Assembly (NCBI GenBank): GCA_019636655.1
Contig: JAHBXB010000001.1
Coordinates: forward strand, 1 to 64,000
Source of the DNA: Phycisphaeraceae bacterium
GTDB taxonomy: Bacteria > Planctomycetota > Phycisphaerae > Phycisphaerales > UBA1924
DNA length: 64,000 nt
Reading direction: 5' to 3'
In this document: positions 40,550 through 50,303 of the stretch, in pieces
Layout of the letters: each line of letters opens with the position of its first letter
Position numbering within the stretch: the stretch's first letter is position 1
Notes under the pieces: model-generated
Told to the model about the DNA's origin: nothing
Databases searched by the model: none
What the model saw: the letters and a program-made list of their open reading frames with translations, nothing else
Translations under genes and position numbers: made by a program

Positions 40550-43246
40550 CTACTCCGACGGTGCTTTGTATCGATCCACTCGGTGTTTCGCCTGGTCGAT
40601 GAGCCACAACTCTCCGGCATCGGGCGAGAAAAAGGGGACCAGCAAGGAACCGCTGGCGGGGTCGCCCGGGATCGTGTACGTTTTGGCCGTGTTGGCGGTG
40701 CGATTGATGTACAGGAGTGAACGCTGCGAGACAACCGCGACCGCGTGGTCGCTCGCTGCGGCGCGGGCGATGATGCTCTCCTCGGGCAGCTCGTGCGTCT
40801 CCAGGGCATCACCAGCGGCGGAAAACAGGGTGACCGAGCTCGGGATACCGCCGCTTCCGAACGGAGCACGGGCAAGGATGGCGAAGGAGCCGTCGGGCGC
40901 GACGGCGGCGCTGAACGGGTAGTCGAGCCAGAGTTGGTCGGCGCGCCGTTCAAGCGTGCGAGTCATCTCCTGGTCAGCGTCGTAGAGGAACGCCCGTTCG
41001 TAGCCGACCACGACGCACTCCTGTGTTCCGGGGCGGAAGAACCACTCCTCGGAGACGTCGTCCGAGCGGCAGGGTTGGAGGCCGACGCGATTCCCCGCCG
41101 CGTCGAAGCTGAGGTATCTCGACTTGCCAGGGCCAATGCTGGTGGGTCTGGAGTACACCTCCCCGTCCCCGGCGATGGTAATCGAACCGATCCCGCAATC
41201 GGTTGGAAAGTCCGTCGGGTCGGGACGCAGGATGCGAGTGCGCCTGCCGGAGGAGTCAAAGACGTGAACGGCAGCGGTGTGGCCGTCAAGGGCATAGATA
41301 CGGCCGGCGCGATCCACGGTGACCGCGCGGATCTCACCAAGGGTGTCGTTGTCGGGCTTCGCGCCGATGACCATGTCAACCGTGCCGTCCTCGGTGAGGC
41401 GCAGGATCGAAGCGCGGTCGGAGGTCCAGAGCCGCCCGTTGGGGGCGCGGCGGACGTCGCCGTAGAGGCGGAACGTGCGACCGTCGTCGAAGTGGGGGGT
41501 GAACGACGCACGCTTTGTGTTGTCGGCGGAGAGGCGGACAACGGGAGGTTGGCCCCGGAAGTCGTGAACGATCCAGCCGCCGTCCTCATCGGGCTCCAGG
41601 CCGACGACGTAGTTTGGTCGTGAGCCAAACCCGGCTTCGATGCTGACCATGCCGGTGTGGCTCCCGTCTCTGTCAAACTTGAGGATCAGGCCCGGGACGC
41701 CAACCAGCACGCCAAGAGTGCCGTCGGGCCGGATTGCGGCGTCCTGGGTCATGGCGCAACGCGTGGTCCACAGACGCTTTCCGTTGGAGTCGTAGCGGAC
41801 GACCTCGTTGGACCGATAGTCACCGACTACCGCGAATCCGGTCTCGCCGCCGCTGATGACACCGTGGCCGAACGTGGGCTTTGGCGAGGAGAAGCCGACG
41901 ATCGGGGAGACCGTCTTGCTGTCGAGGTCGGCGATCCACGCGAGCGATGGAGAGTTGTTGTGGAAGCCCTGGACGATTACCCATCGGTCGCCGCCAATCC
42001 ACGCAACCTGAGGGGCGGCAGTCTCTCCTTCGACCTCGGCGAGTTCGAGCGGAAGATGCAAAACACTCCCGACTGGGTCCGGTGAAGCGGGGTCAATGAG
42101 AACCAGTTCGAACACCCCGTCGCCCCGGAAAGGAATGAACCCGCAGCGGGAGCGATCGTCGAAGGCGAATCGGGCGACGCTTAGGTTGTCGGAAGTGTCG
42201 CTGTTGCCGAGTGGGAACGATCCGATGTTCACCAGGGTGGGCGCCGGAGGCTTGGGTTCGGCTGGGGCGACGACCTTCGGATCGGGACGGTGTCCAATCT
42301 GGACCACTTCTGGGGTTGAACCGACTTCTTCAACACTCCACCCGCCATCGGCTCCCCGGTTTGTCGCGAAGGTCACCGCGGCTTGCCGAGCGCGGCTCAA
42401 GTAGACAAAGCGATTGTCGGCAAAGCGAGCGGCGGGCGTGACGTCCGTCTCCTTGAGGTACCTGGGGCTGAAGTACTCGAGGCCGGTGAACTCGGTCGTC
42501 CACTCCTGCGACCAGACCTCGTTTGCATCCTTGTCGATGAGTACGAGTCGGATGCCCTCATCGCTGGCGTTGCTGGGCCGCCACGCGGTGCGAGTCCAGA
42601 CTACGAGGGAGAGTTCCGTGCCCGGCACGGCGTCCGCGTCGGCCGCCATGTACCAGAGTCGCTCTCCGCCAGCGGGAGCCGCAACAGCGAGGTCACCGGT
42701 GAGCTTTCCGTCGGTGATCGAGTAGAGCAGCCACCGCTCGTCACGCACGTTGTAGTCCGGCTTCGCATCCAGCCGGATCACGAATCGACCAAGGTCCGGC
42801 TGCAACAGGATCCCGCGAGGAGACGGATGCCGACTTGGTGGGCAGGTGTGGCCCCAGTCGTCGCGTGGAGTGGTCTCGCGGGCAATCTCGGATCCGTTGT
42901 CGCCGATGAGCGCAACGATGAGATCGCCGTAGCCAGCGGGGGCTCCCCACCCCTGAAACCCGTGGGAGTAGGCGTAGCCAGCGGCACGCCCATCGTCAGA
43001 GACGACCGCTTCCCAGAATGTGAACGGGACGTCCTTCGACCACACGGTGTCGCCTCGTCGCTTCAAGGTGTAGCGGCCCGGGCCGATCCCGTGCAGGTGG
43101 GACGGGTCTACATAGAGCGAGTACTCGCCGGAGGGTGAGAAGTACGTCTTGGGTTGGAGCTTTGGGGGTGGGCCTTCGCTCGCGACCGTCGGGGAAGTCA
43201 GCAGCAGGGCGAAGACGAGGAATGTGATGAGAGCGGTGTATCGCAT
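40550..43246 (-). CDS. Secreted beta-propeller protein
   Basis: 898 residues from the ATG at 43246 (GAGGAG six bases upstream). Signal peptide to about residue 23 (TVASEG). The chain consists of repeated four-strand blades, many of NHL/SMP-30 type, such as IRAVTVDRAGRIYALDGHTAAVHVFDSSG and GNRLWTTRC-like turns, enough for two propellers. Propellers of this size act in ligand binding or as lyases/hydrolases; no catalytic signature is evident. It stands alone, with the tRNA gene downstream and DinB divergent. A roughly 270-bp stretch between its end and the tRNA shows no convincing gene. Confidence 0.8.
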   Translation of the reverse strand: MRYTALITFLVFALLLTSPTVASEGPPPKLQPKTYFSPSGEYSLYVDPSHLHGIGPGRYTLKRRGDTVWSKDVPFTFWEAVVSDDGRAAGYAYSHGFQGWGAPAGYGDLIVALIGDNGSEIARETTPRDDWGHTCPPSRHPSPRGILLQPDLGRFVIRLDAKPDYNVRDERWLLYSITDGKLTGDLAVAAPAGGERLWYMAADADAVPGTELSLVVWTRTAWRPSNASDEGIRLVLIDKDANEVWSQEWTTEFTGLEYFSPRYLKETDVTPAARFADNRFVYLSRARQAAVTFATNRGADGGWSVEEVGSTPEVVQIGHRPDPKVVAPAEPKPPAPTLVNIGSFPLGNSDTSDNLSVARFAFDDRSRCGFIPFRGDGVFELVLIDPASPDPVGSVLHLPLELAEVEGETAAPQVAWIGGDRWVIVQGFHNNSPSLAWIADLDSKTVSPIVGFSSPKPTFGHGVISGGETGFAVVGDYRSNEVVRYDSNGKRLWTTRCAMTQDAAIRPDGTLGVLVGVPGLILKFDRDGSHTGMVSIEAGFGSRPNYVVGLEPDEDGGWIVHDFRGQPPVVRLSADNTKRASFTPHFDDGRTFRLYGDVRRAPNGRLWTSDRASILRLTEDGTVDMVIGAKPDNDTLGEIRAVTVDRAGRIYALDGHTAAVHVFDSSGRRTRILRPDPTDFPTDCGIGSITIAGDGEVYSRPTSIGPGKSRYLSFDAAGNRVGLQPCRSDDVSEEWFFRPGTQECVVVGYERAFLYDADQEMTRTLERRADQLWLDYPFSAAVAPDGSFAILARAPFGSGGIPSSVTLFSAAGDALETHELPEESIIARAAASDHAVAVVSQRSLLYINRTANTAKTYTIPGDPASGSLLVPFFSPDAGELWLIDQAKHRVDRYKAPSE

Positions 43247-43570
43247 GGATGCTCCTCTCGACTTGGCGTAGCGGCAGCTTACCCAGCAGGACACACTGGG
43301 GACACACCTGCTGCTCAAGACGAGGACCGTGGGGCATTTCGCGCATTGCCCGCAGCGACTCGCAGTTTCTTGTCCGCCTCGCGAGGAGTCGGCGATTGTG
43401 GTAAATCCTTGGTGGTACGAGTTTTGGAGATGACCGCGCCGCTACGAATCCGTTTATTCCTGGGGTAAGACCGATCGGCCACGAGCCGAGTGCACCGCAC
43501 GGTCCAACCGTCGCGACCCCGCTAGCCGCTCAACCGCCGTGAGCCAGTCCCCGTTGCTTACACTGCAACG
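43247..43570. other. Divergent intergenic region
   Basis: 324 bp between the propeller and DinB genes. Apart from a TACACT at 43559-43564 just before the DinB ATG, I see no promoter, hairpin or conserved gene; a 61-codon minus-strand frame at 43315-43500 has no coding signs. Confidence 0.5.
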
Positions 43571-44086
43571 ATGGATGCGCTCAAGGTCTATGACTACCTG
43601 ACCACCTCCCGCGAGCGAGTCTTCGACGCGATCAGGCCGCTCACCCCGGAGCAGTACGCCCGCGTGTTCTCGTTCGGCCTGAAGTCGATCGCCGCCACGC
43701 TCACCCACATCATGATCTCGGAGTGGTACTACGTCGAGCGGGTTGCAGGACGTACGGTCGCACCCTACAGCCAGTGGCCCATCAAGTACGAACACGCGCC
43801 CGCCTTCGAGGTCGTGGAGCGCACCTGGCGCGAGCAGGCCAGGAATACCAGAGCCACGGTCGCGGCCGAGCGGGACTGGGCCCGGTCAATCACCTGGCTG
43901 AGTTTCCCCGACGACAAGGGCAGGCGATTCAACATCACCGCCACATCGGGCGACTTCTTCGCACAACTCGCGTTCCACGAGGTCCATCATCGCGCCCAGG
44001 TCATGGTGATGCTGCGAGAACTCGGCCGTCCGCTGGAAGACCTCGACTACAACGCCCTCATGTTCCAGCGGCAGCCGGCGGTGTGA
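43571..44086 (+). CDS. DinB family protein
   Basis: 171 residues from the ATG at 43571; no Shine-Dalgarno, but TACACT ends six bases upstream, so the mRNA may be leaderless. DinB four-helix-bundle signs: VYDYLTTSRERVFDAIRPLTPEQY, AATLTHIMISEWYYVERV with the first metal His, and FHEVHHRAQVMVMLRELG with the second His pair. These domains bind a divalent metal and include thiol-dependent transferases; the substrate is unknown. A SnoaL-like gene follows after 89 nt. Confidence 0.9.
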   Translation: MDALKVYDYLTTSRERVFDAIRPLTPEQYARVFSFGLKSIAATLTHIMISEWYYVERVAGRTVAPYSQWPIKYEHAPAFEVVERTWREQARNTRATVAAERDWARSITWLSFPDDKGRRFNITATSGDFFAQLAFHEVHHRAQVMVMLRELGRPLEDLDYNALMFQRQPAV

Positions 44087-44175
44087 GTCGCCCGGGCGAT
44101 GGCGGGGCGTAGGCGCCATAGACTCCGGCCGCCGAAAGATCCGACCGGTACGCACCCGCAACACAGGAGCCTCCG

Positions 44176-44535
44176 ATGTCCGTCCAGAGCATCGCAAAGC
44201 AGTTCGTCGACCTGTGCAACCAGGGCAAGAACTTCGACGTCATGCGCACGCTGTACGCGCCGGACATCGTCTCGGTCGAAGGCGACGGCCGCGAGACCGC
44301 CGGGCAGGAAGCGGTCATCAAGAAGTCCGCCGATTGGGTCTCCGACAAATCGTTCGACAGCCAGGTGATCCGCGGCCCGTTCTTCAGCGGCCCCACCCAG
44401 TTCGCCGTCCACTTCGTCCACAAGGTCACCCCCAAGGCGACGGGCAAGCAGGTGACGCTCGAGGAAGTCGGCGTGTACACCGTGAAGGGCGACAAGATCG
44501 TCCGCGAGCAGTTCTACTTCGCGGGAGAGCGGTAG
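44176..44535 (+). CDS. SnoaL-like (NTF2 fold) protein
   Basis: 119 residues; AGGAG precedes the ATG. The NTF2-like cone fold is indicated by QSIAKQFVDLCNQGKNFDVMRTLYAPDIVSVEGDGRETAGQEAVIKKSADW and the closing strands VTLEEVGVYTVKGDKIVREQFYF. SnoaL-like proteins include small isomerases/hydrolases and non-enzymatic binders; the active-site residues are not distinctive here. It converges on the DUF1579 gene with a bidirectional terminator between. Confidence 0.88.
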   Translation: MSVQSIAKQFVDLCNQGKNFDVMRTLYAPDIVSVEGDGRETAGQEAVIKKSADWVSDKSFDSQVIRGPFFSGPTQFAVHFVHKVTPKATGKQVTLEEVGVYTVKGDKIVREQFYFAGER

Positions 44536-44594
44536 CCCCGCACCGGAGCCTCGGCAGGCCGAGACAGAAGCGACTCGGCGACACGATCGACCAT

Positions 44595-44622
44595 GAAAAA
44601 CGGGCCGGTCTACCCGGCCCGT
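44595..44622 (-). terminator. Intrinsic terminator of the DUF1579 gene (bidirectional hairpin)
   Basis: 9-bp perfect stem ACGGGCCGG (44600-44608)/CCGGCCCGT (44614-44622) with a 5-nt loop; on the minus strand five T residues follow. It also lies 60 nt after the SnoaL-like gene. Confidence 0.85.
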
Positions 44623-44653
44623 CGGCATTCCTTCTCCTCGCCCCGTCGCGCTG

Positions 44654-45304
44654 CTACTGCTTCTCGAACACGCCCTCGAAGCACTTGTACTCCTTGCCGT
44701 CCGGCCCAGTGGCGTACGACACCATCGTGTGCCGCTTCGGGTTGGACATGTCGATGCTGTCGCGAGAGCGCACCCGCTTGCCGGTCATCGGATCGAGCCG
44801 ATCCCCCTCGAACGTCAGCGTCTTCTTCGCCGCGTCGTACGTGCCCGTCGCGGTGGCCATCCACGTGACCACATTCTCCATCCACACGCTCTCGTACTTA
44901 TTCTCCAGCCCGTTGTACCCGACGATCCCCAGCCCCTTGAACGGCTGCTCATCGGGACCCATCGGGGGAGCGGAGACGTGCTCCATCAGGTACCGCCCGT
45001 CCAGGATCATCTCCCGCTTGGCCGTGCCGTGGGTCTTCATCGGTTCCGCACCCGGCGCCATCCACATCGTCACGTTCCCCTCCCACACGCCAAGCATCTG
45101 CTCCAGCACCTTGTGATGCTCCCCGGGCGTCATCGCCTTCATGATCGCGGGGTCCATGTCCATGCCCGGGTGGTCGCCCGCGGGCTGCGCGGCCTTCTTG
45201 TCCGGCGGCTGCGCGAGAGCGCTGTCCCCGATCGATCCCGCCCGGCCCGCCGCGTACGCCACCACCGCGACACCGACCGCAACCGCTGTGTGCTTCCAGT
45301 TCAT
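44654..45304 (-). CDS. Secreted DUF1579 protein
   Basis: 216 residues from the ATG at 45304 (AGGAG seven bases upstream). N-terminal signal/anchor to about residue 32 (DSALAQPP). DUF1579 signature: MTPGEHHKVLEQMLGVWEGNVTMWMAPGAEPMKTHGTAKREMILDGRYLMEHV and the later FEGDRLDPMTGKRVRSRDSIDM. This is a lipocalin-like beta barrel of unknown function found in many exported bacterial proteins. Terminator downstream at 44595-44622. Confidence 0.88.
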   Translation of the reverse strand: MNWKHTAVAVGVAVVAYAAGRAGSIGDSALAQPPDKKAAQPAGDHPGMDMDPAIMKAMTPGEHHKVLEQMLGVWEGNVTMWMAPGAEPMKTHGTAKREMILDGRYLMEHVSAPPMGPDEQPFKGLGIVGYNGLENKYESVWMENVVTWMATATGTYDAAKKTLTFEGDRLDPMTGKRVRSRDSIDMSNPKRHTMVSYATGPDGKEYKCFEGVFEKQ

Positions 45305-45437
45305 GCCAGGGCTCCTGATGAGTACCCCCGTCCCGGATCGGTACACTACCACAGGCCGACGATCGGTCGTACCGATGGATCGGTCCGTGGTGGCCTCAAT
45401 CCCGCGGCAGAAGCCTGTGATCGCACGCTCGCCAACG

Positions 45438-45464
45438 CAAAGAGCGAGGGCAACGCCCTCGCTC
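45438..45464 (-). terminator. Intrinsic terminator of the Arg/Gly-rich gene
   Basis: 10-bp perfect stem GAGCGAGGGC (45442-45451)/GCCCTCGCTC (45455-45464), 3-nt loop, then TTTGCGTT on the minus strand, about 30 nt past the stop at 45494. Confidence 0.75.
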
Positions 45465-45493
45465 CTGCGAAGTACCCCGGTCTGTAATCCGTT

Positions 45494-46321
45494 TCAGGTC
45501 TGGTCATCACGATCCGCAGGCGCCGGCTGCCCACGCCGCCCCCGCGGTGGGCTGCGATCGCCGTTGTCTCGGTCGCTACCGCGATCCATGCCACCGCGAT
45601 CGCGCCCCTGCCCATCAGCCGGTGGTCGCTGACGACGATCAGACTGGCCGCGCATCCGATCGGCCCCATCGTCCTGTCGCTCGCGTCCTTGCTGCATGCC
45701 GCGGCGATCGCGCGGAGTGTCGCGCCCATCGCCCGATGGTCCACCCGGGCCCCGGCCCTCGGGGCCACCCCAACCCTGCCCACCCCACCGAGGTCCACCC
45801 TGGAACTGTCGACCCCCCATGCCCTGATCCCCTCCAAGCCGCCGCTCATTCATCATCGGCGGCGGACCAAACTGCCGACCGCGCGGCCGCGTCCCCTCCA
45901 TCTGACCCCGTCCCCAGCCCCCGTGCCGCGGCGCCATGCCCGGGCCTTGATCGGAGAACCGCCCGCCGTGCATCTTCTGCATCCGGCCCCTCATCCACCC
46001 CAGAAACTCCCGCCGTGCACGAGGATCCGCTCGAAGCCACTCGCGGAACACCTCAGGCCCAGGTCCCCGCATCCGATCCATCCCCGGCCCTCGCCCGGCG
46101 CGAGGCCCGAACTGCCGCGGACCGCCGCGATCGCGGTCCCGATCCCGACCTCCGAACCGTGGCCCTTCGTTCCAACGCCCACGCGCCCCATCATCGTCCA
46201 GGCGGTTTCCCATCCGCGGCGGGCCATCCGGTCCGCCCCCGCCCCGACCAGGCTGGGCCACGGCGCCCCCCGCCCAGACCACCACTCCCGCCACCGCTGC
46301 CCACCACGCTGCTCGCTTCAT
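45494..46321 (-). CDS. Secreted Arg/Gly/Asp-rich low-complexity protein
   Basis: 275 residues from the ATG at 46321 (AAGGAG seven bases upstream). Signal peptide to about residue 22 (GGAVAQPG). The rest is almost entirely Gly, Arg, Asp, Pro, Gln and Met in short repeats (GRGPGMDRMRGPGPE, RGG and DRDRGG units); only the segment around FREWLRADPRARREFLGWMRGRMQKMHGG looks helical. It is likely disordered, with mixed charge, and could bind anionic polymers or mineral at the surface. The nucleotide repeat content invites length variation. Function unknown. Confidence 0.65.
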   Translation of the reverse strand: MKRAAWWAAVAGVVVWAGGAVAQPGRGGGGPDGPPRMGNRLDDDGARGRWNEGPRFGGRDRDRDRGGPRQFGPRAGRGPGMDRMRGPGPEVFREWLRADPRARREFLGWMRGRMQKMHGGRFSDQGPGMAPRHGGWGRGQMEGTRPRGRQFGPPPMMNERRLGGDQGMGGRQFQGGPRWGGQGWGGPEGRGPGGPSGDGRDTPRDRRGMQQGRERQDDGADRMRGQSDRRQRPPADGQGRDRGGMDRGSDRDNGDRSPPRGRRGQPAPADRDDQT

Positions 46322-46558
46322 GACACGCTCCTTGGAATCACACACTTGTGACCGAAAGTCCAACGCACACGCTGCTGACAGATTGCGTCAGTTGGATCGC
46401 CAGGGGACACGCTCTTCTGTGTGTTTCGCGTGTGCTCCGCGAGAGTTGGGCGGCTGTTTGCACGAAATCGCGGCAAAATGCGCGACATAGGTGCGAGCCA
46501 CTCCATGCCCGTGCAGCGTCCGGTTATGCTCGAGGCTCACTCATACCGGAGATACGCC

Positions 46559-48271
46559 ATGCACCTCCGTTACTCTCGAACGCTCGCTGCCCTCGCAGTC
46601 CTCGCCATTGGGTCCATTGCACCGGTCTCTCTCGCCCAGCAGCCGGCGGCCCCGGCCGCGCCTCAATCGGCCAAGACGCCTCCCCTGTTCGACGGCATGG
46701 GTCCGCACCGGCGGACAGTGACCACGACTTCGCCCGACGCGCAGAAGTACTTCGATCAGGCGCTCACCTGGACCTACGCCTTCAATCACGATGAGGCGAT
46801 CCGCTCGTACCAGCGCGCGGCGGAACTCGATCCCAACTGTGCGATGGCGTTCTGGGGAGTCGCCCTCTGCAACGGTCCGCACATCAACGTCCCGCTCATG
46901 GACGAAGCACGCTCGAAGGCCGCCTGGGACGCGATCAAGCAAGCCCAATCGCTCGCCGACAAGGCGTCGCCGGTGGAGAAGGCGCTGATCCAGGCGCTCG
47001 CAGCCCGCTACGCCGATCCGGCCTCCGGCTCATTGCCCCTGACGTTTGAGGAGCGAGCCCCGCTCGACCGCGCGTACGCGGACGCAATGAAAAGGGTCCA
47101 CGGTCAGTTCCCGGACGACCCTGACGTCGCCACGCTGTACGCCGAATCGCTGATGGACCTCCGGCCGTGGGACCTGTGGGATCCGGCGACGGGTCAGCCC
47201 CGCCCCGAGACCCCCGAGATCCTCGCCCTCCTCGAGATGGTGATGACGGCCCAGCCGACCAATCCGGGCGCGAGCCACCTTTATATCCACGCCGTCGAGG
47301 CCTCCCCGCACCCTGAAAAGGCCACCGCGGCAGCCGACCGGCTCCGCACCCCGCTGGTCCCGGCATCAGGGCACCTGGTGCACATGCCGGCGCACATCGA
47401 CGTCAGAACCGGCCGGTGGGCCGAGGCCGCCGAGCAGAACCGGCGGGCGAGCGCCGTCGATGCCACATACCGCCAGATCTCGCCCAAGCAGGGCGTCTAC
47501 CGCTTGTACATGGCGCACAACGACCACTTCCTCTCGTACGCCTGCATGATGCTCGGCCGCCGCGAGGAGGCCGTGTCGGCCGCGCGGGCCATGCTCTCCA
47601 AGATCCCCTCCGACTGGGTCAAGGAGAACGCCCCCCTCGCCGATGCGTACGCCGCCATCGAGATCGAGGCCCTCCTCAGGTTCGGCCGCTGGGACGAGGT
47701 GATCGCACTCTCCAAGCCGCCGGAGTTCCTCCCGATCACGACCGCCCTCTGGCACTTCGCCCGCGCCAGCGCGTTCAACGCCAAGGGGGACGCCGACAAG
47801 GCCAGCGCCGAGCAGGCCCAGTTCCGCGCCGCCGTCAAGGCGGTGCCCGAGGACGCGATGATGGCAATCAACCCGGCCCACACCGTCCTTTCGATCGCCG
47901 AACACACGCTGGCCGGCGAGATCGCATTCCGGCAAGGAGACGCCAAGGAGGCGATCACGCAGCTGCGGAAGGCCGCCGAGATCGAGGACAGTTTGCTCTA
48001 CATGGAACCGCCCGACTGGGTGCAGCCGACGCGCCACGCCCTCGGGGCCATCCTGATCGCCGACGGCCAGTTCGCCGAAGCCGAGAAGACCTACCGCGAG
48101 GACCTGGCCCGTTGGCCAGGCAACGGCTGGTCGCTCTTCGGCCTTGCCCGGGCCCTCTCGTTGCAGAACTCCCCCCAGGCCGGCGCGGCAAAGGACGCCT
48201 TCAACAAGGCCTGGGCAAGCGCCGACACGACGATCCACGCGACGTGCCTGTGCGTGCCCGAGGTCGAGTAG
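46559..48271 (+). CDS. Exported TPR protein
   Basis: 570 residues from the ATG at 46559 (GGAG seven bases upstream). Signal peptide to about residue 26 (SLAQQP). TPR-type helices run through most of the chain, starting AQKYFDQALTWTYAFNHDEAIRSYQRAAELDPNCAMAFWGVAL; a central part has SHLYIHAVEASPHPEKA and the final repeats EKTYREDLARWPGNGWSLFGLARAL. The pattern of conserved His, Trp and Asn in the middle is typical of this planctomycete/Bacteroidetes family of exported tetratricopeptide proteins, but no activity is known. YbjQ follows after 67 nt. Confidence 0.85.
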   Translation: MHLRYSRTLAALAVLAIGSIAPVSLAQQPAAPAAPQSAKTPPLFDGMGPHRRTVTTTSPDAQKYFDQALTWTYAFNHDEAIRSYQRAAELDPNCAMAFWGVALCNGPHINVPLMDEARSKAAWDAIKQAQSLADKASPVEKALIQALAARYADPASGSLPLTFEERAPLDRAYADAMKRVHGQFPDDPDVATLYAESLMDLRPWDLWDPATGQPRPETPEILALLEMVMTAQPTNPGASHLYIHAVEASPHPEKATAAADRLRTPLVPASGHLVHMPAHIDVRTGRWAEAAEQNRRASAVDATYRQISPKQGVYRLYMAHNDHFLSYACMMLGRREEAVSAARAMLSKIPSDWVKENAPLADAYAAIEIEALLRFGRWDEVIALSKPPEFLPITTALWHFARASAFNAKGDADKASAEQAQFRAAVKAVPEDAMMAINPAHTVLSIAEHTLAGEIAFRQGDAKEAITQLRKAAEIEDSLLYMEPPDWVQPTRHALGAILIADGQFAEAEKTYREDLARWPGNGWSLFGLARALSLQNSPQAGAAKDAFNKAWASADTTIHATCLCVPEVE

Positions 48272-48338
48272 CCGCTCTGACCGCGCGATCGTGGTAGATT
48301 CAGCCGTCAACCGGGCCAGCGGCCAAAGGAGGACGGCG

Positions 48339-48674
48339 ATGGATATCGCGGTAACAACCACGTTCACGATCGAGGGCCACCGGATCGTGAAGTACTGCGG
48401 GGTGGTGCGCGGGCTGATCGTCCGCTCGCCGACGATCGCGCAGGGCATCATCGGCGGGCTCAAGAGCATCGTCGGGGGCCGGATCGGCGCGTACACCGAG
48501 ATGTGCGAGCAGACCCGCCAGCAGGCGTTCGACCTGCTGCTCGACCACGCGCGGGCGCTGGGCGCCAACGCCGTCGTCGGGTTCAGGTACGACGCCTCGG
48601 AGATCGGCGGACAGATCGCGGCGAGCGAGGTGCTGTGCTACGGCACCGCCGTCGTTGTGGAGCCGGACGAATAG
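48339..48674 (+). CDS. YbjQ/UPF0145 family protein
   Basis: 111 residues from the ATG at 48339 with AAAGGAGG seven bases upstream. Family features: VTTTFTIEGHRIVKYCGVVRGLIVRSPTIAQGIIGGLKSIVGGRIGAYTEMCEQTRQQAFDLLLDHARALGANAVVGFRYDASEI. YbjQ proteins form pentameric beta-sandwiches and were named heavy-metal-binding-like from the Cys and fold, but function is not established. A TAGATT (-10-like) lies near 48295. Confidence 0.92.
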   Translation: MDIAVTTTFTIEGHRIVKYCGVVRGLIVRSPTIAQGIIGGLKSIVGGRIGAYTEMCEQTRQQAFDLLLDHARALGANAVVGFRYDASEIGGQIAASEVLCYGTAVVVEPDE

Positions 48675-48689
48675 GAGCCGGCGCGGCCC

Positions 48690-50120
48690 TTATCGCGATC
48701 CGCGATGCTTGGTCGGCTTGTTCCAGCCGCGGGAGTGCGACTTGGTGTGGCCCGACGCATGGCCGGAGGAGTGTCCCGGCGTCCGCCCGTTCCCGCTGGC
48801 GTGCCCGCGGGAGCCCTCGGAGTGACCGCTGGAGCCGCGGGACGCCGGCGCGCTGGGTGACCGTCCCGGGCGGGAGCGCCTCGGGGCGGAGCGTCCCTCG
48901 GGCCGGTGGCCGGAGCGGTGGTGCACGCGTTCCTCGGACCGGTCTGAATGCCCCTCGACTTCGGCGAGCGCCGCGACGCCCTGGGCCTTGAGCACGGTGA
49001 TCTTCTGGCCGAGGAGTTTCTCGACCTCGCGAAGGAGCGACCGCTCCTCGTGGTCGCAGAACGACACCGCGATCCCTGTCGCCCCGGCCCGGCCGGTGCG
49101 GCCGATGCGGTGGACGTAGGCCTCGGGCTCGACTGGGAGGTCGAAGTTGATGACGTGCGTGATGTCGTCTACGTCCAGGCCGCGGGCGGCGACGTCGGTG
49201 GCGACCAGCACGCGGGCCGCGCCGGAGGCGAAGCGGTCCAGGGCTCGCTGGCGCTGGCTCTGGGAGCGGTCGCCGTGGATCGTGTCGGAGCCGATGCCGG
49301 CGCGGGCGAGCCGCTTTCCGACCCGGGTGGCGCCGTGCTTGGTGCGGGTGAAGACAAGCGCCCGCTCGACCTTGAGGGCGGGATCGGCGAGGAGATGGTG
49401 CAGCAGGGCCTGCTTGCTCTTGCGGTCGACCATGTACACGCCCTGCTCGATCTTCGGCGCCGCCGAGCCGACCCGGTCGACCGAGACCTTGACAGGCTCG
49501 TGCAGCAGCGAATGGGCGAGCTGGACGATCGCCTTAGGCATCGTGGCGGAGAACAGCAGCGTCTGGCGCCGCGCTCCAGGGCGGACAGCCGCGGCGATGC
49601 GCCGGATGGGCTGGATGAATCCCATGTCGAGCATGCGGTCGGCTTCGTCGAGGACGAAGATCTCGACCGCGCTCAGGTCGGCGATGCCCTGCTCCATCAG
49701 GTCCGTGAGGCGGCCGGGAGTTGCCACGATGATGTCGACGCCGGCCCGGAGGGCCTTCTCCTGCCGGTGCTGGCTGACGCCGCCGTAGATGACGGCGACA
49801 TCGAGGTGGGTGCCCCTGCCGTAGGTCGAGAACGAATCAGAGATCTGCTGGGCGAGTTCGCGGGTGGGGGAGAGGATCAGCGCCCGGGCCTTGCGCGGGC
49901 CGCGGTGGGCCTTGTCGGGCGCGGTGCCGGCGAGCCGTTGGATGATCGGCAGCGCGAATGCCGCGGTTTTGCCGGTTCCGGTCTGGGCGCAGCCGAGGAC
50001 GTCCTTGCCTTCAAGGACGTGGGGGATGGCCTGGGCCTGGATCGGGGTGGGGGTGTGGTACCCCTCCGCTTCGAGCGCGCGCAGGATGGGCTTGGACAGG
50101 TTGAGATCGGAAAAGAGCAT
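48690..50120 (-). CDS. DEAD-box RNA helicase (RhlE-like)
   Basis: 476 residues. Q motif with [10 protein letters not shown] (25-34), Walker A AQTGTGKT (45-52), [17 protein letters not shown] as [15 protein letters not shown], and the C-terminal RecA domain with [10 protein letters not shown]. After about residue 380 comes a basic, Ser/Gly/His-rich tail ending in [24 protein letters not shown]; such tails bind RNA non-specifically. It should unwind RNA in ribosome assembly or mRNA turnover, often during cold stress. It converges on ybjQ 15 nt away. GGAG lies upstream of the ATG. Confidence 0.95.
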   Translation of the reverse strand: MLFSDLNLSKPILRALEAEGYHTPTPIQAQAIPHVLEGKDVLGCAQTGTGKTAAFALPIIQRLAGTAPDKAHRGPRKARALILSPTRELAQQISDSFSTYGRGTHLDVAVIYGGVSQHRQEKALRAGVDIIVATPGRLTDLMEQGIADLSAVEIFVLDEADRMLDMGFIQPIRRIAAAVRPGARRQTLLFSATMPKAIVQLAHSLLHEPVKVSVDRVGSAAPKIEQGVYMVDRKSKQALLHHLLADPALKVERALVFTRTKHGATRVGKRLARAGIGSDTIHGDRSQSQRQRALDRFASGAARVLVATDVAARGLDVDDITHVINFDLPVEPEAYVHRIGRTGRAGATGIAVSFCDHEERSLLREVEKLLGQKITVLKAQGVAALAEVEGHSDRSEERVHHRSGHRPEGRSAPRRSRPGRSPSAPASRGSSGHSEGSRGHASGNGRTPGHSSGHASGHTKSHSRGWNKPTKHRGSR

Positions 50121-50303
50121 GAGCCGGGTATCTCCGTAGGGCGGATCAGGCCGTACTGGGTCAAGGTGTGACGCGGCGTGCGCGACGGTGCGCTGTTTGG
50201 CCGCGGCCAGCAGAAACCCAGATTGAGGCCATGGGAGCTACCGGCGATCACGGGATACTAGGAGGGCCGCGACCCCGACGCGCGACCCGGCGGATGCCGA
50301 CGG

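Noticed and set aside
40356-40607. 83-codon minus-strand frame between tRNA-Ala and the propeller gene
   Set aside because: Overlaps the end of the propeller gene, no start signal or family; possibly a gene remnant but not supportable.
43315-43500. 61-codon minus-strand frame in the propeller-DinB gap
   Set aside because: No ribosome site, no recognisable motif; length expected by chance at this GC.
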